A DNA stretch of 64,000 nucleotides from Dermacentor variabilis (lineage: Eukaryota > Arthropoda > Arachnida > Ixodida > Ixodidae). Below are positions 20,550 through 31,179 of the stretch, piece by piece. A model generated the notes under the pieces. The model saw only the letters and a program-made list of their open reading frames with translations. It was not told the DNA's origin and made no database searches. Position 1 is the first letter of the stretch. Each line of letters starts with the position of its first letter. The stretch lies in the NCBI RefSeq assembly GCF_050947875.1, contig NW_027460291.1:26061868-26125867 (forward strand). Direction: 5' to 3'. The position numbers and the translations under genes are program-made.

Positions 20550-21150
20550 GGATCGTTCCCCACCTGCGGCAAGTTGTTTTTTCATCCATTTTGATTTCGA
20601 TTGATTTATCCTTTCGTTGTTTCATTCATTAAGGTCAAGTAATTTCCCCTATGTTGTCCTTGGTGTCAGTGTTTGTTGGCTTATGATATGACTAATAAAA
20701 AATTGGGCCCCACGGTTAACCCCCTTTCTTCTCATTTATTACGTAACGAGGGTCTGAAATCCGGCAACATTGATGCCATCAGGTAGCATGTGTGGGTTTC
20801 TTGACCGGTTGCCTTCACCCAAAAAAGATCACGTTCTCGTAACGCCTGGGCAGAAAGGGTGTTTCACGTCCGCCGCCAAGGTCTGTGGGTGGTGGCGCTG
20901 GATAACACTCCCAGGATTCTACAAGGAAACATAAATACCCAAGAAAGTGGACGGGAAACGGCGCCACGGTAGCTCTATTGGTAGAGAATCGCACGCGAAA
21001 TGCGAAGGTTGTGGGATCGTTCCCCACCTGCGGCAAGTTGCTTTTTTCACCCACTTTCATTTCTATTAATTTATCGTTTCGTTATTTCATTTAACCGGAA
21101 GTAAGTTCCCCTATGTTGTTCTTGGTGCAAGTGTTTGTTGGCTTCTTATA
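20550..21150 (+). repeat. tRNA-containing repeat units (copies 3 and 4, plus); right arm of inverted duplication
   Basis: This segment is a mirror copy of 19945-20545: first a truncated 3' part (20550-20750), then a full unit to about 21150. Similarity to the left arm is high, roughly 95% by eye. Shared peculiarities, such as CATAAGCCAACAAACACTGAC in both inner halves, show that the arms derive from one another rather than from independent insertions. Confidence 0.75.
20963..21035 (+). other. tRNA-like module inside the repeat (not a functional tRNA gene)
   Basis: 73 nt that fold as a cloverleaf: acceptor GCCACGG with CTGCGGC (one mismatch and one G-U), D stem GCTC/GAGA, anticodon stem TCGCA/TGCGA, T stem GTGGG/CCCAC, discriminator A. 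The A box (TAGCTCTATTGG) and B box (GGGATCGTTCCCC) are recognisable RNA polymerase III promoter elements. The anticodon loop is CGCGAAA, with G at position 33 where tRNAs have U, which argues against a working tRNA. It sits in the middle of the repeat unit, not at its 5' end. Confidence 0.6.
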
Positions 21151-22189
21151 TTTTATTGCAGATGCGGCACGATAAGTAAACCGCAGAGTAGTGCGCAAAA
21201 AAGGTATTTTTTTCTAAACAGGTCGCTAGGGGCCCACATGTTCCTTCCAATCATTAGTATTAAGTTGAAGCTCCAAACAAGAGTTGTTAGCTTTCCAGCT
21301 TCAATTCTTTACTTCAGATGAACAAATACACGAGATATTTTGATATGATATGGATTCTTCCACTGGACACACAACCTTTGTCACTGCAGCCACTTCACTT
21401 CGCACGGGGAAACCAAGGGAAACCAACTTCTGCACAATTTCTGCTCTCTGCACCCTCAGATATCATTTTGCTCAGAAACTGACATCACTCACACCAAACT
21501 GATGAAAACATAACCGTTTGTACGTGGCAATGAGTAGGTAAAATGAAATCACTGGACCAGTCAGACTCATCACTATCCCAAAAAGAGTGAATGTGGTTAT
21601 AATTGCACTCCCTCCAAGAATAAAATCGGGCGGTACTTGGTGCGAGCCCTTTCAACGTGTTTCTGTGTGCCCATTTCTTCGTGCTATATGTCTACTAGTG
21701 TGTCTGACTTAGTAGCTTAAGCAGAAGCTCTGCTATAATATATGTTGTCCACTGTAATTTTATTAACCCAAATAAAGCTGGTAATACAATGTGAGCTACA
21801 TAACAGGGACATAAAAGTTCCTTGTATCTTTTATATATTTTATCTTTGTGGCATATAGCACACTTCTACTGGTTCAGGTGGGTTACTAGAAGCGAAGGAA
21901 ATAGCTTAGCTGAAAAGATGTGTCCTTGGCTCCAAAACAGCAATACTATAACTGATGAATGCCCGTGTAACTTGGCTTTGACTGTTCTGAAGACCAAAGC
22001 AATGAATATTGCACAGTGCCATGCAGCAGTATTTACACCATGTCTTGATTTCCCTTCAAGTGCATCTCTTTCGATCACTTGAGGGATGTTTTTAGCACAC
22101 GAAGTGTATCCTTGTTGGCTTTTGACTTTTAGCAGTTAGCAGAATGCACATGGAGAACTGGCAAGTGACCAGCCATAACATACCCGCTG

Positions 22190-22350
22190 TGGGGGCATAG
22201 CGGCTATGGTGCGGCGCTACTAAGCCCATGGGCTTGAATCCCAGCCACAGCGCCGCCACATTTTCATGGGGGTGAAATGCAACAATACCTGTGTACCGTG
22301 CATTGGGTACATGTTAAGGAACTCCAGATGGTCAAAAGCTTCTACAAGAT
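22190..22350 (+). repeat. Ruka-type SINE, 3'-truncated
   Basis: The tRNA-like head GGCTATGGTGCGGCGCTACT and B-box-like GGGCTTGAATCCCAGCC precede the body CATTTTCATGGGGGTGAAAT and GGTACATGTTAAGGAACTCC. It fades after GGTCAAAAG near 22337, so the 3' part of the family is missing. It is more diverged than the copy at 3.7 kb. Confidence 0.7.
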
Positions 22351-23049
22351 GATGACATCATTTTGAAAAGTTGGCTGCCATAGAGAAACATACTACCCTG
22401 TGGTATCATGAATGATGCATTAAAAAGAAGTGTGTAGTGGAGCCAAACCTATGGACGGCGAAGCAGAACTTTGTGGTTTTACTTCTGATGGACTCAGCGC
22501 AGCCTCAGTTGTACAGGCACAAATTTCAATGACAAGCTTTGCTCATCCTCAGTAGGGAAATGGTTAAGTGCATTTCGCTTCCTTGTTTGAAGTTCTGCAA
22601 CTAAAATATACAATTATGTTCACTTTCCCTTTTTGGGGCGGGGGCAAAAACTGAGCACAATTAACTAATCACTTATCTATCGTGCAAGCGATGTTTGCCT
22701 TTCTCAGTAGTCTATCTAAAGACAGAAAACTAGGCTCAGGTGTTTTTATCTCTAAAAGAAAAGACAAGCTTTTATACGGCAACCTATCAACTTGAAGCCC
22801 ACAGTAGTAGTTCAGCTTCTATGACATCTAGCTGCTGAGCACGAGTCAAATAAAAATTAATGCAAAATTATTAGTGTTCCATGCTTTTAATGCACGGTAA
22901 TGGGACACTAAAGGAAAATAATGAGTTAAGTTAGATTGAAGGTTAGCCTTTCTTAATAAGAAATTCATCATTTGTAGCAAGAACAGAGCTTTTCTAAGCA
23001 AGAAAATTAGAGAACTGGAAAATGAAAGAGCACCAACTAATAAATTGAA

Positions 23050-23285
23050 CCAAATTCTGTAGTTTTATGTGCCAAAACCACAATATCATTATGAGGCATG
23101 AAGTACGAGGGAATCTGGATTAATTTTGACCGCCTTGGTTACTCTACTGTGCATACAATGCATAGCACACATGCATTTTTGCATTTAACACCTATCAAAA
23201 TGCAACTGCCACACCTACAATTTGATCATCCACCCTTAGGCTTGGCAGCGCAACATCAAACAGCCCAACTCAGAGCCCATGCTTG
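23050..23285 (-). repeat. Ruka-type SINE, minus strand
   Basis: The complement of the Ruka 3' part is clear: TTTTATGTGCCAAAACCAC, ATCATTATGAGGCATGAAGT, then AATTTTGACCGCCTTGG. The body and the tRNA-like head follow in decayed form to about 23285. Confidence 0.7.
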
Positions 23286-25491
23286 TCAGCAACCTTCTGC
23301 AGTGAGTGCGTCACTTGGTGCTCATGAGGCAGTACTTCCAGCTGCTTCAGCTACTTTTAAGTGTGTACACTGCTGGCTTTTGCAGTTTTACAGCCCTTAA
23401 AGCCCAACTACAAGAAAAGTTAGGGCTGCGTAAAAAAATGATTCAAACAGTGTAAAAACGAAACAGCCTTCTAGCATTCTTGATAGCGAGACTGAAATGA
23501 ATGCCACAATTACCAGTAACTGGTAGTGTGGCATGACTCAGATTGCAGGGCTCCTTAGTGCGGCCTACGAGATAAGGGACCACCTGCAGCTGCCTCCAGT
23601 GTGATAAAAACCTGGAGGCGATGCGGGCTCTCGTCATAGTCACTAACCACCAGGTTCATGCGTCATCTGCTAATACACTATTAAAAGAATACTAAAAAGA
23701 AAATTAGACAGTTACCAGCCCCGCAGCTTTGCCAAGATCACTACAGTAGTATTTACTACTCATTTATTACCAATTTAGCCAAAGTGAAATTTCATTGCAT
23801 TTGGAATTTAAGCTTCTGCAGTAGGGGTATTGAGAGGTGATGATCACAATGCTCCTGTGCTTTGTGACATTACATCACTATATATTTGACAAGGCCATGG
23901 TTGTAAGTGTTTTTAGATACATCGATATATTAATTCCTTTACAACCTAACTCTAATATGACACATGAGAATACAGTAGATTACATTTGAAATCTTTTAAA
24001 CGGCCATGGAAAAGGACTAACCTTTACATCTGGGCGAAAGGCAAGGCAAAGGCATTGTTAGCAAGGCTCCCACGTGTTCTTAAATAATTTTTCACCTTGG
24101 TAAGTGTCAGTTCAGTTTTTTCCCTTAACTCTTTCTAACCGGATAAGACTTCATCAGACTCAACTTCATTAACCCATTGACAATGCGCTGCATACTTAGG
24201 TAAACATTTGATGGTCACCCTAAAGCATGTTTCCCGAAGTTACCAACAAAGAGCAAAGAATGGTTATCTACTGTATGAACCAGCCTACACCCATGTTAAA
24301 CCCACCGTTGCCCCAATGTGCCTTGAATAGGCTCTAAAAATGTGTATTCACAGAATGCGCAATAGCTTTTGTGCTCAGGTTGGCAGGTTCATAGCAGCTG
24401 GCCTCCCTCACTCTCGTCATCGGAATCTCAGAATCCCTACTGCGAAAACTTCAGGAGTTGAAAGCAGCAAAAGACAAAAGCGGGCAGTTTGAAGCAGCCA
24501 CAGGCACTGCCTCAGGAGCACAGCAGTTGCACTGACTGAAGAAGTTTGACGACAAATATGGGGCCCATTTGTGCCGCTGGTTCTGAAGAAGCCATCTAAG
24601 CTTTGTTCCCATGCTTGAGCGTAAAAATACAGCTGCTTTTAACAAAAGGCATGCAACACGGTTCATGAATTGTGCCACTTGAATGGTTTACCAAATAACC
24701 TCTTACTTCTGATGAGCTCTACACAAGCCAAATTGGGCGCTGCACTGATGAAAGGCCAGGAGAACATTTGAAGAATATAAAAACAATGGAAGACCAATGT
24801 AGGGGAGCATTGTAACACATGCACTTGTCATCCCTAACTTGGAATATATTTTCGGGAGGAGTAGAAACACGAATGCACAACTGATATCGTAAGCTCTTCT
24901 AATATCAAAGAGTGGGAGTGACTGTGTAATTATTCATTTTCTTATTTTTTTCTATTTCTCACAAGTATGTGTATGAATGTTTTTTGCTTTCGGTTTACAC
25001 AGATTGCTACACCTCAATTTGTTTGACCCTGTTCCCCTCTTTGCAATCCTTCATCCCTCCCCCTCTTTCATGAACTTCCAGAGAGATTCTATGAATAGGT
25101 CCTGCTTTCTTAGAAAACATGGCCCACTGGATTGGCAGTGCCTACCACTGCATGTAAATTCTTTTGTGTTTCTGGTTTTTATCTCAACTCCTGAAAGAAC
25201 CCAACAAGAGTAGCCCCTTTCCTCTCCCCTTCTACCACAACTCAAAACTTCGCTTTGTCAATCCCTTCCATTTACAGTCTGCCTTTTTTTTCCTTATTTG
25301 ACATCCACTACTCTACACAAGAAACTGGCCTATACGGATTTTTGCTCATTTTATGTCGCATCGATCTTTATTTTAAAAAAGTTCTGTCCTCATATGTATT
25401 AAAGGATGAGGAAGCACAAGCATGTCCAGAAATATTGGACAATGCACCTTCCGCTATTTGTCTATCTTCACTGCTATGTGTCGTGATCAAG

Positions 25492-25663
25492 TGATGAGCA
25501 TACAACACTTTTTTTAAACTGACAACTGTATAATAGGTTACATATGCAACACATGCAAGGCTACATGCCGGCTTTGCTCGCATGGTCTGGGCCGCTCTCC
25601 CAGAGGCATCGTTCCACATCTCACATGATGGTGTACGTAGCGCCATCTCGTTGCGGTGGCGCA
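25492..25663 (-). repeat. 3' LTR of the Gypsy element
   Basis: Aligned with 30549-30717 by eye at roughly three quarters identity. Bounded on the inside by the polypurine tract at 25664-25680. Ends were chosen as TG...CA and are approximate. Confidence 0.65.
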
Positions 25664-25683
25664 TACACCTCCCTTTCTTTAAA
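25664..25683 (-). promoter_or_regulatory. Polypurine tract of the Gypsy element
   Basis: The minus strand reads AAAGAAAGGGAGGTGT directly before the 3' LTR, the expected primer site for plus-strand DNA synthesis. Confidence 0.6.
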
Positions 25684-25959
25684 GTGGCCCCAGTCATAAG
25701 CTGAGCCGACTTGCAGCTCTTACTTCTCACGTGCTCTTCGAACTCGTACATCCACTTCTTGTGAATGCTCCAGGTTGCAACGGCTATAAATGCTTACTTG
25801 TGCATCGAGTGAGACCACTAGCTGTGCTCACCACATATGAACGTTAAGTGTGAGCTGGCCCAACTACTGTCCCTGTTGCAGCACCGGACAGGATACGGAC
25901 GGTAGTCTGTGGTTGAATAGGGTCTTTTTTTAAAGTCCTGTGTTGCCAGTCGTATTACT

Positions 25960-28900
25960 TGCGCTGCTTGACCGTGTATGCTTCATTTCTTTTCTTGAAT
26001 GTCCCGGTGTTCCTCAGTGGCTTCAGCATTCTTGGTGCCACCAGCACATCGGTTCTGAGGCATCTTCCTATGAGTTCAGCAAGTGTGAGCCCTTCTTTGC
26101 CTGGAGGTCATGATGAGCAAGTAGAGCCTTGTGAATGTTGGATGACTTCTTGAGCAACTGCTTAGCCATCTGTATAGTTCTTCCTGCAGCGCCGTTGCTC
26201 TGGTTTAAGTAGGTGCTACTGGTTACATCACATGATTTCCATTGCTTGACAAACATGGTAAATTGTGCCAAAGTGAACTGAGCACCATTGTCCTGTCATA
26301 TAATCAAAGTGAGCGAAGATCTGGCTCAGTGCTTGAGTTATGTTCTGTGTGGTAGTACGCCTGAACTTCATGTGTTCAAAGAAGTTTGAGTAATAGTCCA
26401 CCACTACGAGGTAATTCTCTCCATTCTCACAGAAGAGATCAATTCCAACCACTTCCCATGTGTGTTACGAAAGTGGGGTGTGTATCACGGGCTGTGTCTA
26501 GTTTACAGTGCTATTGACAGACAGGACATTTTGACACATAACTCTGGATACGTTGGTTAATATCTGGCCACCAGACTGACTGAGTGGCTCAAGCCTTACA
26601 TCTTCCAACACCCTGATGACCAGTACGCAAGCGCTCAAGCACATCAGTTTTCATATTCAGCGGGGTGATAACGTAACTGCCTTTGAGTAAAGTGCCATCC
26701 ACCAGTGTCAGTTCGTGGGCAAATTCTGCATACCTCTGCACTTCTGGGGGAAGCAACTTGTTTGGGCTACGATGTACAGTAGTCCCTGACCCTTGCTAAA
26801 GCAGGATCATTCATTTGCGCTGCCTTTATCCTCTCTAGCAAGTCTTGGGAGGCAGGCGGCAGTTCCATCGTAAGAATTTTGTGTTCTATGATGGCCTCGC
26901 TGAGGGTCCCTGGGCTGCTATTGTCTGTTTCTTTCTGCAGTTTCCTTGAGAGCACGTCAGCGGGGCATATTTCCTTGCCAAAGATGTGGGAAATGGGGTC
27001 TCATCCAGCAGTCTCATTCGGACCCGTTGAAGATGTAGACTCATTTTACCCAGACAGTTTGATGACAGCAGCAGCACTAGTGGCTTATGGTCTCTTTCTA
27101 CATGAAACTGCAGACCTACCAGGTAGCAGCAGAAATGCTTGCAGGCCCATGTAACTGCCAGTGCTTCTTTCTCTATACAAGCATATTATGTCTCTATGTC
27201 AGAGAGGGACCTTGAGGCACAGTCAACTACAAGCCTACAACCTTCTGTCTCTTGCAAGACTGACCCAAGACTGTAGGATGATGCATAAGCAGACACAGTG
27301 AGAAGACTGACGGTTGTATTGGGTGAGCACCGGTATCGTCGTCAATGGTTTTTTGATGGATTAAGCATCACTGTGAAGTAGATCACGTAATGGTTTTGTG
27401 AGCTGTGAGAGCCTATGTGAGAGAAGGACCTCACTTCTACATCCTTCGTCTGTTGGCTCTGCTACCTGACACAGCACACTGACCTTTTCAGGGTCAGCAC
27501 TGATACCGTTTGCCAATACATTGTGTCCAAGGAATTCCACCGACTGCTGATGAATGAGAAGAAAGGGGGTTAACCAAGGGGCCTGATTTTTAGTAATCAT
27601 AAGAAGCCAACGAAGACACCAAGGACAACACAGGGTAATCACTTATACTTACTAAATGAAATAAATTCAAAATTAATGGAATTGAAAGTGGACGAAAAAA
27701 AGAGCTTGCCGCAGGGGGGGACGATCTCACGTCTATGCATTACACATGCGATTCTCTACCAATTGAGCTACAGCAGCGCCGTCTTCTCATCCACTTTCTG
27801 GGGTATTTATGTGTTACTACTACAACTAACCCTAGGAGTGTTAGCCAGCACCACTACTCACAAACCTTGGCGATGGAAGTGAAACATCCTTTCTGCTGCA
27901 GGTGTCACAAGTACGTGATCTTTTTGGGTGAAGGCAACTGGTCAGTAAAGCCCCACATGCCAGCTGAAGGTATCAATATTGCCGGATTCGAGACCCTTGT
28001 TATGTAATGAAAGAGAAGAAAGCAGGTTAACCGAGGGGCCCGATTTTTATTAATCATATAAGACGCCAACAAACAAAGATACCAAGGACAACACAGGGGA
28101 AATTACTTGTACTTACTAATTGAAATAAGGAAATTCTAAATTAATGGAAATGAAAGTTGATGAAGAAGCAACTTGCCGCAGTTCGGGAACGATTCCAGAT
28201 CTTCATATTACGCGTGTGATGCTCTGCCGATTGAGCTACCATGGCACCATCTTCCCATCCATTTTCTGGGGTATTTATGTTACCACTAGAACTAACGCTG
28301 GGATTGTTAGTCAGTGCCACCACTCACAAACCTTGGCGGGGGATGTAGAGCATCCTTTCTGCCGCAGGCATCACGAGTATGTGATCTTTTTGGGTGAAGG
28401 CAACTGGTCAATAAACCCACACATGCTACCTGAAGGCACCAATGTTGCCAGATTCAAGACCCTCATTATGTAATGAAAAAGGGGGTTAACGAAGGGGCCC
28501 GATTTTTTTACTGCTGGTGTAGTACACACTCTCCTCCGTTTAGGGTGATGCCAGCTTCTTGCAGGCGCTGAAGTATTTTGTGCAGTCATGCATCATGTTC
28601 TGCCTTCGTGTGGCCAAACACTATTATGTAGTCTTGCAGACATGCTTGGCCGTCCAGGCCTTCTAGCGGTCTTAGCATTTCCCTGTAGAAATATTCAGTT
28701 GCTGTGGAAATTCCGAAGGGCAATCGGAGGAACTTAAATGGCCAAATGGCGTCAGGAAAGTGTACCTCTAGGACACAGGTAACCAGTAACCAATAACTGG
28801 CCCTTGCATCAAGTTTGCTAAACCAGGCAGCTCTGGTGAGTTTGGCCAGGCAGTCATCAACGGTAGGCACTAAGACTCGTTCTCACAGAATGTTCTAGTT

Positions 28901-29650
28901 CAACCTTCCAAAGTCACTGCAGATTTGAAGCTCGCCTCCTTTATTTTTCGCAACTACCATAGGTGCACGCCACTCTGTGGTCTCTTCGACCTTTATAATG
29001 ACACCCAGGCTCTCCATTCTCTCCAACTCACATTGGACACTTGGCAACATGGGCAGAGGTACTCGCCTCGAGTACATAATAGCACACTGCTTGGCATCAA
29101 GGAGTAGCGATATTTTGTAATCGGTCTTGAGAAGGCCCAGGTCTGTAGCTGCAGGTAGAGGTAGCGGCATAAAATGTTGGCTGGGTCGCTGACCTTGCCT
29201 GCTGACTCTGCTACTACTAGGAGACTTGGAGGACATTGAAGGACTTGATTGTGGGACGTCAAAAAGTGCGTCATGCAGCTAGTCTATTACATAAATTTCT
29301 TCTTGACACAACCAGCCATTTCACACAGGGTCCCAGTGAAGAGTCTAACCGGTGCTATTTTGGTACTGCCGGGTCCGAGCAGCTGTTCATTTGCTTGCTT
29401 CAGGTTGCCCATGACTTGTTCGTCATAGAGGCTTGTTGGCATGGCAGTTACATTTGCACCAGTGTCTTCCTTGAACTTCATTGGCAAGTCATTGACCATC
29501 ACATTGATTTTCCATGGCCCAGGATCCTGTTGGTCAGGTAATTCTCCAAGTAAACCTTTTCCAAAACAGCTTGGTATTTGCGTTTTTGTTCTGTTTTTTT
29601 GGAAGCAGAAAAGCATACGGCAGCAGTGTTCCTTTTTTTACTGCTGGCAC
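25960..29650 (-). pseudogene. Gypsy pol: protease, reverse transcriptase, RNase H, integrase (broken)
   Basis: From high to low coordinates: an aspartic protease with D-T-G-A in FKEDTGANVTAMP (within 29287-29616); reverse transcriptase parts in 28895-29236 (ESLGVIIKVEETTEWRAPMV) and 28586-28870 (FSKLDARASYWLL, FLRLPFGI). The catalytic box reads QDYIIVFG, so one of the two catalytic Asp residues is lost. After the nested insertion the reading resumes (SVEFLGHNVLANG). RNase H and its tether run through about 26950-27360, and an integrase core is at 26228-26452 (VGIDLFCENGENYLVVVDYY) with its C-terminal part to about 25960. Multiple frameshifts and stops; certainly inactive. Confidence 0.8.
27550..28509 (-). 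repeat. Tandem array of tRNA-containing repeat inserted in Gypsy pol
   Basis: In minus orientation: a 32-bp 3' tail fragment of a unit (28477-28509), one full unit (28009-28476) and a second full unit (27550-28008). The array is flanked by ACTGCTG on both sides (27543-27549 and 28510-28516), extendable to 9 of 10 matching bases. The pol reading frame is continuous once the array is ignored: VLHQQ lies on one side and SVEFLG on the other. The whole array therefore arrived as one insertion. Each unit holds a decayed 73-nt tRNA-like module. Confidence 0.8.
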
Positions 29651-29699
29651 TGCATGTTTTGCTTTCGCTGGGCACATGGTGTGTGATGGTTAACCATAG

Positions 29700-30429
29700 G
29701 TATTCTGCTCAACCATACCATTTGCATGTTTGTGCAGTGTGGTCACGCTGGTTTTTTTCGATAATTATTTGACTTTCCTTTGCTCTTTGAGAAGCTGCGC
29801 ATGGTGTGGACAGCTTCAAGTTACTGTAGCTATGGCGGTAGGTCCTTTTGCTGCTGTTTGTCACCATGTTGTGAGCAGCATTGATAGCGGCTTCCAGAGT
29901 AAGCTCGGCGTTAAGTTGCAGCTTCTCACTTACCTGCGTGTCTGCGGGACCGACCACGAGTCTATCACAGATCAGTTCCTCTTTCAGGGCACTGTACTCA
30001 GAGGCTTCAGCTAGACTGAATAGTTCAGTGATGAACATATCGGCTGTTTCGTGCGCGTCTAGCTTCCAGCTGTTGAACTTTGCACACTCCGTGGCAAAGT
30101 TGCACACTCCGTGGCATCCGTGGCAGGAAATTTTTTATGAACACTTGCATTACTGTGTTGTAGTCGAGTTTCTCAGCATAACAGAGCCTGAGCAAGGCTA
30201 GGACGTCTTCGGCTTCACGACCCATGGCATAAATGAGAGTGTTCACCTGTGTCTCGTTGTATTGCTTCTTTAGTCTGGAGATGGCTCTATAGCACTCCCA
30301 TCTCGTGAACCACTGTTTCCACTCCTCGGGTCGCCAAAAATCAAGTTTTTCCGGCAGTTCGACGACGAACGAGTTGAGCGGAGCTGCGTGCTGGGCTCTG
30401 GAAACTGTAGGCAAAGCCATGGGTAGCAA
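29700..30429 (-). pseudogene. Gypsy gag (frameshifted by a 20-bp tandem duplication)
   Basis: The upstream half (30025-30429) reads a capsid-type sequence (FWRPEEWKQWFTRWECYR, VNTLIYAMGREAEDVL). The downstream half (29709-30107) continues in another frame (FNSWKLDAHETADMFITELF, LKEELICDRLVVG). Between them, at 30081-30116, TGCACACTCCGTGGCAAAGT is repeated with period 20, which shifts the frame. The zinc knuckle starts with CKWYG and then hits a stop; a second partial knuckle is visible near 29630. When intact this type of protein forms the element's capsid and binds its RNA. Confidence 0.75.
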
Positions 30430-30505
30430 AGTTTCGTATTCACCGCACTGCGCTGCATGTATTGACTTCTACTTGCGCGGTGCATTTTCACAGCGTTGTC
30501 GAGTA

Positions 30506-30522
30506 TCCCACCGCTGCCTCCA
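30506..30522 (-). promoter_or_regulatory. Candidate primer binding site (tRNA-Leu-like) of the Gypsy element
   Basis: The minus strand reads TGGAGGCAGCGGTGGGA, matching the complement of a tRNA-Leu 3' end with one change. It lies about 26 bases inside the assumed LTR end, further than usual, so the LTR edge or the assignment may be off. Confidence 0.45.
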
Positions 30523-30548
30523 TGTCGTGGCCGGATGACGACCATACG

Positions 30549-30717
30549 TGATTGACAAAACATAAGTGTTAACTGGGGACTGTTTACTAGGTTGCATATG
30601 CTAAACACGTACGGCTACATGCCAGCTCGGCTTACACAGTCTGGTCCACTCTCCCCGAGGCATTTTTCTGCATCTTACATGACCGTGTACGAAGCGCCAT
30701 CTCGTTGCAGTAGCTCA
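30549..30717 (-). repeat. 5' LTR of the Gypsy element
   Basis: Partner of 25492-25663. Ends are approximate. No clear flanking duplication was found. Confidence 0.65.
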
Positions 30718-31179
30718 CACGACACAGTGTACCAGTGTAACTCAATGAGCAGCAACTTCAAAAGAAGTATACTTCGGAAGGCTGCTCAAGTTTAAACAAC
30801 TCTCAGTTAACAATGTCAAGACGATTTGCCCTCTCATTAACATGCACATTTACGCCACTATACCGTAACCTCTTTGCTACATTATAGCACACTTTCGGTC
30901 CGAATTAAAACACTGATATAACACAGCAGAAAAGTCACGAATAAGAGCCACAAATACGCAGAATATTAGAAAGGCGTGCACTCTCATTCTCGCTAACTGA
31001 TCACTTGTTGAAATTCCGGCAGTCTTCTGAATTATAATTTTTAAACGTGCTGCCCATTGAGTTACGATAATGCATTGCGGTGAAATTTGATAGATGGCCG
31101 CAGAGCCAATTCACCATTTCAGTTGCAACCACAGCTAGTTACCCCTATGCTTTTCTTGGCTTCAGTGCCTTCATTCTTT
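30718..31179. other. Non-coding spacer with a tRNA-repeat-like remnant
   Basis: No gene. Around 31107-31165 the text CAACCACAGCTAGTTACCCC with TGCTTTTCTTGGCTTCAGTG resembles 33664-33712, so a piece of the same repeat family abuts the LINE on its 3' side. Confidence 0.5.

Larger units (their letters stand above)
21151..25491. other. About 4.3 kb of non-coding DNA with two SINEs
   Basis: No supportable gene. Two Ruka-like SINEs are annotated within. Scattered open frames (for example 21822-22082 and 24451-24678) lack domains, codon bias or splice context. Confidence 0.5.
25492..30717 (-). mobile_element. Gypsy-type LTR retrotransposon, decayed, minus strand, with nested repeat array
   Basis: About 170-bp LTRs at 25492-25663 and 30549-30717 share blocks such as GGCTACATGCC and GCGCCATCTCGTTGC. 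A polypurine tract (complement of ACACCTCCCTTTCTTT) lies just inside the low LTR, and a tRNA-Leu-like primer site lies inside the high LTR. In minus orientation the order is gag, protease, reverse transcriptase, RNase H, integrase, which is Gypsy (Metaviridae) order. The element is split by a 960-bp insertion of tRNA-containing repeats at 27550-28509. LTRs are well diverged and every domain has breaks, so the insertion is old. No envelope-like frame is visible. Confidence 0.85.

Noticed and set aside
20963..21035. Functional tRNA gene
   Set aside because: G at position 33, acceptor mismatch and location inside a multi-copy repeat argue against it.
25368..25751. 127-codon minus-strand frame
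   Set aside because: It overlaps the 3' LTR and polypurine tract of the Gypsy element, and composition and context show no protein family.
27541..27570. Hammerhead-ribozyme-like CTGATGA followed by GAAA, which would have linked the tandem array to retrozymes
   Set aside because: The CTGATGA belongs to the flanking target duplication, not to the repeat unit, and the other units lack it.
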